DNA from: Charina bottae
Lineage: Eukaryota; Chordata; Lepidosauria; Squamata; Charinaidae
Assembly: GCA_023362775.1 (NCBI GenBank)
Contig: JALMGJ010000005.1
Coordinates: 66,098,463-66,162,462, forward strand
Length of the DNA: 64,000 bases
Reading direction: 5' to 3'
Shown here piece after piece: positions 54,326 to 64,000 of this stretch. The notes below the pieces were generated by a model. That model was given only the letters and a program-made list of their open reading frames with translations, was not told the DNA's origin and ran no database searches. Every line of letters begins with the position of its first letter. Position 1 is the stretch's first letter. The translations under genes were made by a program, and so were the position numbers.

Positions 54326-55130
54326 CACTTTGATTGGTACAGACACTCTTCCCAGGAATATATATAATTGCTGTTAGAAACGGGCCTGACAAGGCCTCAA
54401 CTACTGCTGAGAGCAGCAATACAAGTTCCTCCTTCCTGCTGATTTTTGAACTCCATCCTTTTCTTTCTATTGACTCACCTGGCCTCTACCCAGATAGTCA
54501 GCACATAAAGGTTGACCAGGAAGTTCTGGGTGTGATGATATTGTCTGGACAAAAGGCTGGAATGCAAGGGGTCTGTGGGTAACTCAGCTGAAGGATAAGC
54601 AGTGATAGAGACTATGTTAAGCAAGTGAAGGGATGAGGTCCAAGTGACAAAAGTCCAAAGAACTCTGAAGAGCAGAGGTCATCCACAGAGGCCCCAGGAC
54701 AGAAGCAAAGTATGACAAGCCACTGAGCTCAGCAGTCAGTGACATAAGGAGCCTATGTGGGACCTGAAGATGGGTATAGGAACTAAGCACCAGAGCTCAG
54801 CAACATGAGTGCATTGGACCAAGCACAGACTGGTAAGGAGGTAAGCGATTACTGTATCTTAGAGGTTGTGATTCAAGCAATTGATTTGTTTCTAGGTAAC
54901 TCAACAGCTTGCTTTATTACTGTGTGCCTTAGCCAGAGGAACAGCTTCTTTTATAAATATCTCAACCAAAAAGCTCTTTACTCCAAAAACAATTCTCTCC
55001 TAAGTGACTTAAACTCCAATAGAAGATAAAATATTTTTCTCATTTCTTACATTTTCAATTAATCTTAAAATGACTATTCAGAGTGAGGTGAAACTGTTGA
55101 GAAAAAGAAATTTTCCTTGTAATATTTTTA
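54326..55130. other. Unassigned intron sequence
   Basis: 0.8 kb with moderate GC. No domain or known repeat recognised, though 54330-54790 differs in composition from the AT-rich intron and may be an unrecognised repeat. Confidence 0.35.
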
Positions 55131-55381
55131 AAATAATCATTTTTTTTATCCATTCAATCGTGTCTGATTCTCGGAGACTGCCTCAACAAGTCCCTGCAGT
55201 TTTCTTGGCAAGGTTTTTCAGAAATGATTTGCCATTTCCTTCTTCCTAGAACTGAGAGAAAGTGACTGGCCCAAGGTCACCCAGCTGGCTTCGTGCCCAA
55301 CGTGGGACTAGAACCCATGGTCTCCTGGTTTCTAGCCTGATGCCTTAACCACTACTCCAAACTGGCTCTCTAAATAATCAT
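55131..55381 (-). mobile_element. Full-length Sauria SINE
   Basis: Reversed; body 55141-55371. The plus strand starts with the BovB-like tail (ATCCATTCAATCGTGTCTGATTCTCGGAGACTGCC). It passes CCCAAGGTCACCCAGCTGGC and ends with the tRNA head (GATGCCTTAACCACTACTCC). AAATAATCAT duplicates at 55131-55140 and 55372-55381. Confidence 0.92.
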
Positions 55382-56970
55382 ACACTTGACTATTTGCTCT
55401 GCCTGCAATAAAGAACTTGTGAACAAAGTCAGTACCCAAAATTTGGCTAGCTTTATATGAGATTCTGGGTCTGAACTGGCAAGTAAAAATGTGGCTTGCA
55501 ACAGATCTTGGTAGCATTGGAAAGACCTTAGAAGTGTTGCAATGACAGAATGCCGTATCATCTTTATAAAATGCAGAGTTTAGAAGGACAGATTTTATTG
55601 AACCATCCTCCCTAGGTTACAATGCAAACCCTCATACAATATCCTGTTTCTATATTTTTCAAATAGAACCACAGAGGGCATGACATTGCACTGTGCCAAA
55701 ATAGCTTCCAAGAATTCTATTCAGATTATAGTGACTTGGAACCACTGACTGATCCAACTGATGGTTTGTATCTCTTATTCTTTTCCTGACATTGGCTCTG
55801 ACATTCTGTAACCCTAGAGCCAAAAGTGCTTTGGAGAGAAACCATACAATTGAAGCCTAGTTTCCCAAAGATAATTCCAAATATATTATAGAAATGTATC
55901 AATATATAGGAAGCCAAATCTAAATGGATTAAATTCAACTCCAGTCAAAGATTGTGATCCAGATGCTCACCTCAAAATTCCAATCTTAAGTGGCAAGAAA
56001 CAAATTTTTACAAGCTTCTAACGTCTGGTGAATTGCATTGAGTTAGATGGATCAGAGGTTTTAAGTTCAGAATTTATGTTCTTTGAAACAAATTATTACT
56101 TCATGGAAAAGATTTGTCATGGTATCTTTTTTTCTTAACTACTGCAGGCAAAGACTTCAGCTTACATGGGCTCACAAAAAAGGAGTCTTGACTGAAAGTA
56201 AAGGAGATAAAAAAGAAATAGACATGGGTATGGAAGGAAAAAGAGAAAGAGAAAACAAAGGGTAAGGAAATTAGCCCAAGGCAGTTTTTAAAAAATCAAC
56301 CTTGTCATGATTTATAATTTGCTCACAAGTTAAGAATTCAACATTCAGTTTGCTCTTATTATGAAATTGTAGTACATCTATGCTTCTGAAGTTATTCCTA
56401 TTCCCAGTATCGTGTGCACATAACATAAGGGATTTTTTTGTGGCAATGCAAATTGTTGGTTATCCCTTCTGCTTTGGTAGATCAAGATGGAGCCATGGAC
56501 AGAAGCAGCACCACAGACACACCAGCAAACATGTGGTTCATTGAAGGAGTTGGCATGTTACCAATGCTGTCAAGGAAGAGACTTTGAAGTCTAGGCATTG
56601 AATCATGCCAATGATACTAACTCAAGGGCACAGTACATATCAACACACAGTTTCAGCAACATATACAGCAAAAGTCAAGACTAATTAAATATTATATAAT
56701 ATATTATGTTATATATACTGTAATTATATATTTGAATTTACTGATCAACCAAGTCTAGGTTTTGATGTTATTACTTGTTAGAAACACAGAGAGGGGAGAA
56801 ATAAAGTAAGACAGTGATAGATTAGAAAAACAGTCATGTGAGAACATACCATTGTCTGTTCCATGCAAGATGCTATCAAAACTGCCCAAAATACATCTGT
56901 GTTTCAATTGCTTCCTGATATCATCACCTTCCAGCCTGAATCACCAATCATAAAATTCCAAAATTTACAT
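55382..56970. other. Intron, nothing recognised
   Basis: No feature seen. Dense TATA/ATAT near 56690-56735. Confidence 0.45.
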
Positions 56971-56974
56971 AATA

Positions 56975-57035
56975 TATAACATTTATTTATTTACTAGATT
57001 TTTCACTGCCCATCTCCTCCCACCAGACATCCATC
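56975..57035 (-). mobile_element. L2-type 3' tail fragment
   Basis: Plus strand ATTTATTTATTTACTAGATT, then TTTCACTGCCCATCTCCTCC is the antisense of the L2 terminal region. Confidence 0.5.
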
Positions 57036-57050
57036 TCAAAAGTGCTATTT

Positions 57051-57142
57051 GTAATATCTGATTAAAACAAAAGAACTGCAAGTAGCCAGAAAATATCTGT
57101 AATATCTGATTAAAACAAAAGAACAGCAAGTAGCCAGAAAAT
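57051..57142. repeat. 48-bp tandem duplication
   Basis: GTAATATCTGATTAAAACAA...AGTAGCCAGAAAAT occurs at 57051 and again at 57099, with one clear mismatch (CTGCAAG/CAGCAAG). Confidence 0.9.
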
Positions 57143-57715
57143 CCCTTGTTTCACAATAATCCAGGAAATCACAGAAAATTGTCTGTCTCGGGTTCTACAA
57201 AATGTACCAAAAGTATCAAACCATCCAGAGTCTGGCAAAGGAAATAAGGCATATTTGGTTCATGAAAAGTGATCATGATTTTTAGAATAGAATTCTAGCT
57301 AAAAACTAGACTCAATCTCACGAAATTCTTTCAAACCATGAATGTAAAAATGTCAATGATCTGGCAAAAAAGCATGCATTTCCACCACATCAAGGTTCAG
57401 CTCACATACCAACAATATTGTGGCCACAATTTCTCCAGCAAAATACTAACTGTTTTGTCAGCTTATAAAAGTCTGCAGCAACAGGTGGAAGAAACTAAAT
57501 AAACATGAAGACTTCTGCACAGGGTTAGGCAGGATAATACTAACTAGGTGCAGCTGGGAAGTATGCAAAAAGATTCAGGTGTCCCAATTATTTAAGTCTA
57601 AAAAATTAGGGTCTTCTAAATTCCCAATATATTATTTCAGTTGAAATACTGATACCCTTGTTTGAAACAGATGCAGCTTTTTAACAAAGAAAAGGGGGAG
57701 AGTATCTTAGGATGC

Positions 57716-58562
57716 ATGAGTGTATTGCCAAGTGTCCAAGCCTTGATCAGGTGCCTTAACAATTGGTTCTTTTAGATCCAGAGATAATGAGCACACTGGT
57801 GGGTAAAGAAACTTAAAGCTTTATTATAAATTTAAGCAAACAAAGTTAAACAGAAACACAGTTTAAACAGATTACACAAAGCATAACAAGCATAGCATAC
57901 AGAAAGAAATACATACATACCAAACAAGGTGATACCGTTATTCTCTTGTTGCTACCAGAAACTTGGCTAAGATAGCAGAGAATAACCCCAAAAGGAATGG
58001 CTGTTGAGTCCCACAGCACCCAGGGTCCTGAGCCTGTATCAAAGTTCCCAAACTCCAAAGACAATCCTAAGATTTTTATCAAAGCCTGGCTCCCAAACCC
58101 CGTGACCAAATTTCTATGGCACTGAAGCTGCATAGCCTGACCTTGACTGGGATTCTTACTGGGGCCTGGCATCTGTCTATGACATCATTCCCAGAGCCTG
58201 GGAAGCTATCAGATAAGTCAGTGCCTAAGCATAAACAATTTCTTATTATCCCCCCCCCCCCATTCCAAGCCGCTAGAAGGGCAGCTGGAGGAGTGAACTT
58301 ATGCTTAAACTTAACAAGCTGGGGGTTTTCTCTCCCCACACTTCCAACAAAGATATGTTCTGGAGGGCTGTTGGAGGAGTGGGAGCATGCTTCTTCTCTC
58401 CCCCCTCCCATGCCAAGGAAAAATAAAAACAAGCCAGTTAAACATCAGCATAACTCAAAATAAACTCTAATCTCCTAGGTGTAGGGGGGAGGAGAAAAAT
58501 CAAAACATGCCACCTAACTCCTCGAGATACAAAGGTCTTCCGCAGGTTGCCACTACAATGAG
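57716..58562 (-). mobile_element. Solo LTR, 837 bp
   Basis: The unit 57721-58557 begins TGTATTGCCAAG and ends GGTTGCCACTACA, flanked by perfect ATGAG (57716-57720 and 58558-58562). On the minus strand it starts TGTAGTGGCAACC and ends TTGGCAATACA, with AATAAA (RC of 57820-57825) near its end. The size suggests an endogenous retrovirus LTR. No gag, pol or env sequence remains. Confidence 0.82.
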
Positions 58563-60495
58563 AAATTTGAATGTGGTAGATTCCAATGTAAACTGAGAAG
58601 GAGGAGAAGGAATAGACTGCATCAAAAAAGACTGAAATTCAAACTCTTCTAAATCTAGTAGTTAATTAACCTAATCCAGAATTGAATTATCCGGCAGATT
58701 TTGCACTTTCGAATTCTGCATCAGAGTTAAAACAATGTTTGAAATGAATGAAAATATACTAAAATAAGTACTGAAAAACATGAATATGAAATGTAGAACA
58801 GAGCAGAAACAAATCTATTCCTCAGTACACCATAAACTATCTGTGAACCCAGAACTGGCATATGAAGTTGACACCAATATAAGCAAAATGTTTATAGTGA
58901 TGTTAACAGTTTTATACATTCATAAATTCCTAAGGAACAAGGAATACAATAAGTTAAACACTGAAAAATTCTACCAATTAATATTTGGCTTTCAAAGAAT
59001 AACAGTTTCTAGGAAGTAGATTAGAGATACCTACTAGGAGGAGGAGAAAACAAGAAAAGCTACTGCTCTGATATTTATTTCATTAACCTTGCTAAATCTT
59101 GAATGTAAGAAGAGCATGTGAGTTTGAACGATGCCTTCATCTTATTATTTTCTTCTACTACTATTGTTTTGACCTAAACATTGTTATGCAATGAATGTGT
59201 TCACATGACACACTGAAAATTTTTTAGTATGTTGGGTAAACCCATAATTTAGTCTAGTATATTGCACAACAGAACCAACCTGTATATTTGGTTTGTGGTT
59301 CAGTGTGTCACTTACAGAATTGGGTTAATTGAGTAAAGCATAGTCAAGCTGACATCATCAACATGTCATATGAACATACTCAAGACATTGCTACCAGCTT
59401 TTATATTAGGTGGTATTATTTTTGATGGTAGGCTTTTTCCCAGGTTTTGGCCAAAATGAGCCAAAATAAGTGCATTAAGCTTCTTTTATCCCGTAAGCTG
59501 TCCTAAACGTGTCTACAGAATGCAAAACATTTTAACTTCATACATCAAAGTGTTGTAAATCACCATCTACTGCAGCCTTTGATGGTTGAAGAAAAGATTA
59601 AAAGCCCAAGGTATGACCTCCCAGTCAAATAAAATTGCCCATCTGAACTTAAGACAATTACATCATCTCTTGCATGAGTATACAATTTAAAAAATCAGTT
59701 CAAACATTTGCAGCATTCAGAGAAGTGCAAAGAATAGCAGGTGCTTTCCAGGAAATGTGAATTAGGTCAGTTTTATATTGTTATCTGGGCAGATTGAACA
59801 CCTGAAGCATCACTAATTTTCACACACAGACTGCTACCTCCACATCTTGGAAAAAAAGAAGCTGCAATTTTGGAAGAGGTAAAGAGTTAAGACAATTCAG
59901 AAAAAAAGCCAATTTCAGTTTGTTTGTCTGAATGGCAGCTGACTAGTTAGGTGAGCCTGGAGGCCAGAAAGAGAAAGATGGAATATGATAATATGACGAC
60001 AGGAAAGAAAGAGTTATGGAGCCCCAAATAATTGCTCAGTCATCACAGAAACCAGATAGCTATAGATATATTCATTCCTATGCTGTGAAAACACATTTTA
60101 GTGGAGACATGATTTCTATAATGCTTTTGCTTTAATAGATAAAGGTAATCCTTTGCAGCTGACATTGTAAGGGTGGAGCATTTTTTTTTGTTAGTACTCA
60201 AGTCTTATTTATTAAAAGGGAAACACCCACCTCTTTGATCTAAAAGGAAAAGTTTAAACCATTCTGGAGTAGACTTTGTAAAAAAAGTAGCTGCTCCTCT
60301 GAGTTCTTCAATTCATGCAAATCCTACATCAGTTGCTGTGTAACCATGCTAGATTTAGTACAATTGCAAAACACTTCTGTTAGCAGAGGGGTTTTTCCGT
60401 TGCGGTGCAATGTGGGAAACAATTTGGTTGAAATGTATGCAAATACACAACATATGCTTTAGCAGGATAATCAGTTCAGTGAAACATAAACACAC
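58563..60495. other. Intron upstream-adjacent region; possible conserved noncoding DNA
   Basis: No transposon recognised. 59560-60470 is complex and AT-rich, just 3' of the most upstream exon seen. No additional exon found. Confidence 0.4.
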
Positions 60496-60621
60496 CTGCT
60501 AACGTTTGATCCACCAAATTGGTTGCCATGAACGTCACAGCTGGTGATGAGATAGCCGCTACCCTGGTGACTTGAGCTGGCATCAGAGGAGTCATGCGAG
60601 TCTCCAGTCTAGAAGCAACAC
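60496..60621 (-). CDS. TCERG1L: TCERG1L internal exon (upstream of the WW exon)
   Basis: This is the most 5' exon of the host gene that I can place. On the minus strand a pyrimidine-rich acceptor ending TATGCAG precedes GTGTTGCT, and the exon closes at AGCAG|GTGTGT. Only one frame is open; it reads VASRLETRMTPLMPAQV, then AAISSPAVTFMATNLVDQ, a Thr/Pro/Val/Ala-rich stretch like the low-complexity N-terminal half of CA150/TCERG1 proteins. It is 126 nt, entering with 1 base carried over and leaving with 1 base. That joins in frame to the exon at 42484-42578. A nearer GTTAGC donor would break the phase. The family assignment rests on the downstream WW and FF exons; the exon boundaries themselves are seen in sequence. 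Confidence 0.72.
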
Positions 60622-61049
60622 CTGCATACAAAAGAGGACAGAAACATTACAGGTTTTCACTATATAAAAGTACAAAGGTCTTGGGACCAAATTTGTTTTA
60701 ATAAATGTTGGATGTAATCAGAGCCTAAATATTAACTATTTAGTAGTAGTAGTAATTTTATGTAATGTGCAATTATAACTAAGTGCAGCACAGGTAAATC
60801 AAAAGACTATATACAATATAAACCTATCCCTGCAATAAAACAATATAATAATCAATGCAAGGCATTTCCTAATGTAAAATAATAAACAGTGCACAAGCAA
60901 AGTATGAATCTCTGGTGAATAATGAGAAAGAAGGTTCTTCTAGTTTCATAAAGGTCTTGCATAAAGAACCATTTTAAAGACCTCTTTAAAAGTCAAATGG
61001 AATTCAAGGGGGAATTGATTCCAGAAAGCTAAATGGGAAAAAGCCCTTA

Positions 61050-61406
61050 AATATATAAAAAAAGGTAAAGGTACCCCCCGCACATTTGTGCAGTTTTGTC
61101 CGACTCTAGGGGCCGGTGCTCATCTCCGTTTGTTAGCCAAAGAGCCAGCGTTGTCCGAAGACGCTTCCACGGTCATGTGGCTACATGACACGCACGGAAC
61201 GCTGTTACCTACCCACCGAAGTGGTACCTATTCATCTACTTGCATTTGCATGCTTTCGAATTGCTAGGTTGGCAAGAGCTGGGGCTAGTGCGGGAGCTCA
61301 CTCCGCACGCAGGGCTAGGGATTCGAACCTCCGAACTTGCGATCTTCCGATCAACAAGCCTGGCATCTTACCCGCTGAGCCACCACGCCCCCCCTTATAT
61401 ATAAGG
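61050..61406 (-). mobile_element. Full-length tRNA-derived SINE with BovB-like tail
   Basis: Reversed; body about 61063-61394, from the AAAGGTAAAGGT tail to a head whose RC reads GGCGTGGTGGCTCAGCGGGT. The B-box (RC of GGATTCGAACC) is intact. TTAAATATATAA and TTATATATAA flank it, a probable imperfect target duplication. Confidence 0.9.
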
Positions 61407-62462
61407 GACCATTTTAACACAAAGAAAAACTTATCACACAATCAAGCTGAACACACAGGAAAAATGAATTGAAATCAAGTTGTTCAAATAGCTGGTGGTT
61501 CCTGTATGCATGGCCTGAAAAGTCAGCATTAGCAATTTAAATGTATACAGCTTCTAAAGATTCAGCCAAAGTAGGAGTAGAAAAAAATGAAGAAATAGGA
61601 GTGAATCAGGACAGATCTAGGACCATACTCTTCTGGATATGAACCATTGGGAGGACAGCAGGGTTAGAAGAGCCTGCCAATCAACTAACATAATCCAGGT
61701 AGGACACCTTCAAGCATGAACTAACTTTTTAGCTGTTTTTGAAATAAACAAGGTATGTTTGAATTTTCCAGATATTCAGGGTCTGGAAGGTCTGGGGTCA
61801 GCCATGGATGTGGATTGTTTTTTAATGCTAACTTTTCAAAAATGGGAGCAAAAAGATCTAACACAGCACAGGCAGTGTTATCAAGGCAGTTGCCAACAAC
61901 TCAGGAGATTTGACTTCAGATGACATCAACTGAATGAGAAGAAGTGCTAACACTATTATCAAAGAATGAGCTGATAGACATACTGTAGATTGGTCTAGTC
62001 AGGACTTTTTGAAGACATGAAGACGGGCAGGATATATCTTATAGAGAATAAATGTATAATAAAGTCAGGTTTTGTTTCTTTAAATAAATAGCTAAATATG
62101 GTTTGCAAAGCCTTAGTCTAAATTAACTGGAAGTTGTTACCATAAGACGGGAAGTCCCTAACAACTTCTGGGCAAATTTATAATGCAGCTTTCAAAGTTT
62201 TCTATATAAATATTTATACAAAATCTCTTTTTCTTTTCAAGATTTTGCTACTACATTCATCTCATCCTCCCAAGGAAAAAGCAAATTAGAGCTGAAAGAG
62301 CATGACTGAAATATAGACACACCAGAGAAATGGGTCAGTGTTATGGTTGAAAAGGAATTCAGCCTTGTAAGAGCAAATGTGGGTGTTTCATAAGCCATGC
62401 ATTTATGGTGAGACAAAGAATAGGAAGAACGAAGTCCAGCTAGCATTAATCTTTTCCTTATC
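61407..62462. other. Intron, nothing recognised
   Basis: No gene or repeat family recognised. Confidence 0.45.
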
Positions 62463-63344
62463 TACAGGTAGTCCTCAGTTAACAATGGTAATTTGGACTG
62501 GGATTTCCATCACTAAGCAATGCGGTCATAAAGTGAGACATCATGTGACTACATCACTTAGCAACAGCAATCCCAGCAGTCTCCATTGCCATCATTAAGC
62601 AAGGTTTGCGGGTCATTAAGCGAGGATCTCCTTACAACTTCCTGCCGGCTTCCAACAACCAAAGTCAGTGGGGAAGTTGGCAGGAAGTTGCAAGTCCCAG
62701 GCGGCTCACAAGGAGGTTGACAGGCAGGTAAGTGGCTGTTGCCATGTGGGGGAGGGTGACCGAGGGGCTGGTGCAGCACAAGCACAGCAAGGCTTGGGAT
62801 GGCTGCTGCTGGGTGGGGGAGACTTACTGGGGTGACTTGTAACCTTCCCTGCTGGCTTCCCCACTAACTGCTTGTGGGAAGCCGGCAGGGAAGGTCGGAA
62901 ATGGCGATCACATGACTGTGGGACGCTGTAACTGTCATAAGTGTGAGCCAGTTGCCAACCACCCAGATCACTATCACATGACCCCCACGGTGCTGGGACG
63001 TCCGGAACTTTGAGGACTGTTTATAGCTACCACTCATTCAGCACCGTGATGTATCAATAGGTGGAACTAAGTGGTAGAGTCAGGAGGACAAAGTTGGTAA
63101 CACAGAGGAAGGACTGAGTTTGGGGAAGCACACCCTCTGCTGGGAAGTACGGCCTTTGGCCCTGGAAGTGGTTCGTTTTATTCAACAAGTAGTTAGAGCA
63201 GGAGGCTGTATGTGTGAGTTGTTAGCTAATAAAGACATTTAGTATAAATGAACCTCCGACTCATTACTATTAGAAGAGACTTTGAGACACGTGATAACTT
63301 TGAATGGTCACTGAACAAGTGGTCGTTAACAGAGGACTAGGTTA
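62463..63344. mobile_element. TA-flanked DNA transposon (pogo/Tigger-like MITE), hosting a solo LTR
   Basis: The unit starts CAGGTAGTCCTCAGTTAACA at 62465 after TA and ends GTTAACAGAGGACTAGGT before TA (63343-63344). Inner arms repeat TCATAAAGTGAG, GATCACATGA and GGAACTTTGAGGAC motifs typical of a common squamate element. TA duplication and CAGG...CCTG-like ends suggest the Tc1/mariner-pogo group. No transposase frame. A solo LTR at 63050-63289 interrupts it. Confidence 0.72.
63045..63294 (+). mobile_element. Solo LTR, 240 bp, inside the MITE
   Basis: The unit 63050-63289 begins TGTATCAATAGGTGG and ends GACTTTGAGACA, with CGTGA at 63045-63049 and 63290-63294. AATAAA at 63228-63233 lies in the expected place near the 3' end. 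Removing it restores the MITE reading CAGCACCGTGATAACTTTGA. Confidence 0.82.
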
Positions 63345-64000
63345 AATGTCTTTTTCTTTAAAAGTATCCTTCACACCACAGCAGGAAAAGGGTTTTAGCA
63401 GAAGCTGTTTAGACTTGTTCCTTGAAGTGGAGGGCCACCAGTTCTGGGCTGGAAAAATCTGAACCATCTAGATAGCAGTTCTACCATATGAAAACATGAT
63501 TTCAGATGGTCAGTTCAAGGAGCTGTCCCAAGAAGACATACCTTCTCAAATGTGACTCATTCTGTTGTGAGCACTGGTAGCAGTTTTATTGTTAAGAGAG
63601 AAAATACCTAACCAAATTCATCTTTATATATTGGCTCAGTTTTCAATGTCTACGTCTCAGACTGAATGTTTCATTAACCCTTATCCACTTTTCCCAAACA
63701 GGTCAAACTGTGATATTGAAAAATAATAGGGTTAGATCCAGAGAATAAACAGGTCATTAAGCACATGATTAATCCTTGTTTGCTTGATTTTGCCATCCAT
63801 ATGCTTTCTCTTAAAGCAAGTAGCAGTCATGGGATTAGGGATGGAACTGGTTTATATAAGAGGAATGTTTAAATGTCCTTTCTCCCCAAACCACAGTCCC
63901 AAGAAAATATAACAAAAATTACAGGGTAACCAATCAAGTGTACCTTTATACACTTTTATACAATACACCTAATTTAATTCAGAGGTGATCACTTCACTGA
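63345..64000. other. Intron, nothing recognised
   Basis: No feature seen up to the window end. Confidence 0.45.

Noticed and set aside
54326..54800. Possible LTR fragment
   Set aside because: Composition differs from its surroundings, but I could not find paired ends or a target duplication.
58079..58463. Overlapping frames of about 115 codons on both strands
   Set aside because: They lie inside the 837-bp solo LTR and have no protein features.

Overview
The window looks like intronic DNA from a squamate reptile, most likely a snake. I infer this from the repeats: BovB/RTE LINEs, several tRNA-derived SINEs with BovB-like 3' tails (Sauria-SINE type), L2 and CR1 LINEs, L1-type insertions, Penelope-like elements (PLEs), hAT MITEs and a chromodomain Ty3/gypsy element. 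The background is AT-rich, microsatellite-rich vertebrate DNA with no bacterial features.

The only host gene I can support runs on the minus strand through the whole window. Six small exons have good splice sites, compatible phases and a continuous reading: 60496-60621, 42484-42578, 41635-41723, 27801-27955, 9289-9355 and 2421-2556. The 27801 exon, with the end of the 41635 exon, encodes a WW domain of the CA150/TCERG1 type. The 2421 exon starts the first FF domain. I call the gene TCERG1L (transcription elongation regulator 1-like). Both ends of the gene lie outside the window.

Almost everything else is introns filled with transposons. From left to right: an L1-type insertion with a 15-bp target duplication and a PLE foldback inside it (0.2-2.2 kb); a hAT MITE and a Sauria SINE (3-3.8 kb); a BovB copy with a PLE inserted in it (5.2-7.3 kb); a CR1 tail (8.8 kb); a nested block at 10.4-17.6 kb where a BovB copy carries two adjacent hAT elements, the second holding a 6.3-kb chromovirus; a decayed LINE (17.9-19.1 kb); L2, SINE, solo-LTR, PLE and CR1 pieces (19.3-25.9 kb); L2 and chimeric SINE copies (29-32.5 kb); an L1-type insertion hosting an L2-group LINE and a SINE (33-36.1 kb); sparse DNA with SINEs and MITEs (36-50 kb); an L2 reading frame abutted by a second PLE (52.4-54.3 kb); and SINEs, a TA-flanked DNA transposon and two solo LTRs (55-63.3 kb).

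The most interesting element is the chromovirus. Its 1153-codon pol frame is open. The end of gag carries a GGGAAAC slippery heptamer in the gag frame, followed by a predicted H-type pseudoknot, as expected for -1 frameshifting. Its gag has a nonsense codon and its 5' LTR is mostly deleted, so this copy looks inactive. Other points of note are hammerhead-ribozyme-like motifs in the PLE ends, a 58-bp near-perfect foldback at 48 kb, two hAT elements sharing one target duplication, and solo LTRs whose boundaries are fixed by target duplications. I had no database access, so all family names come from motifs read in the sequence.
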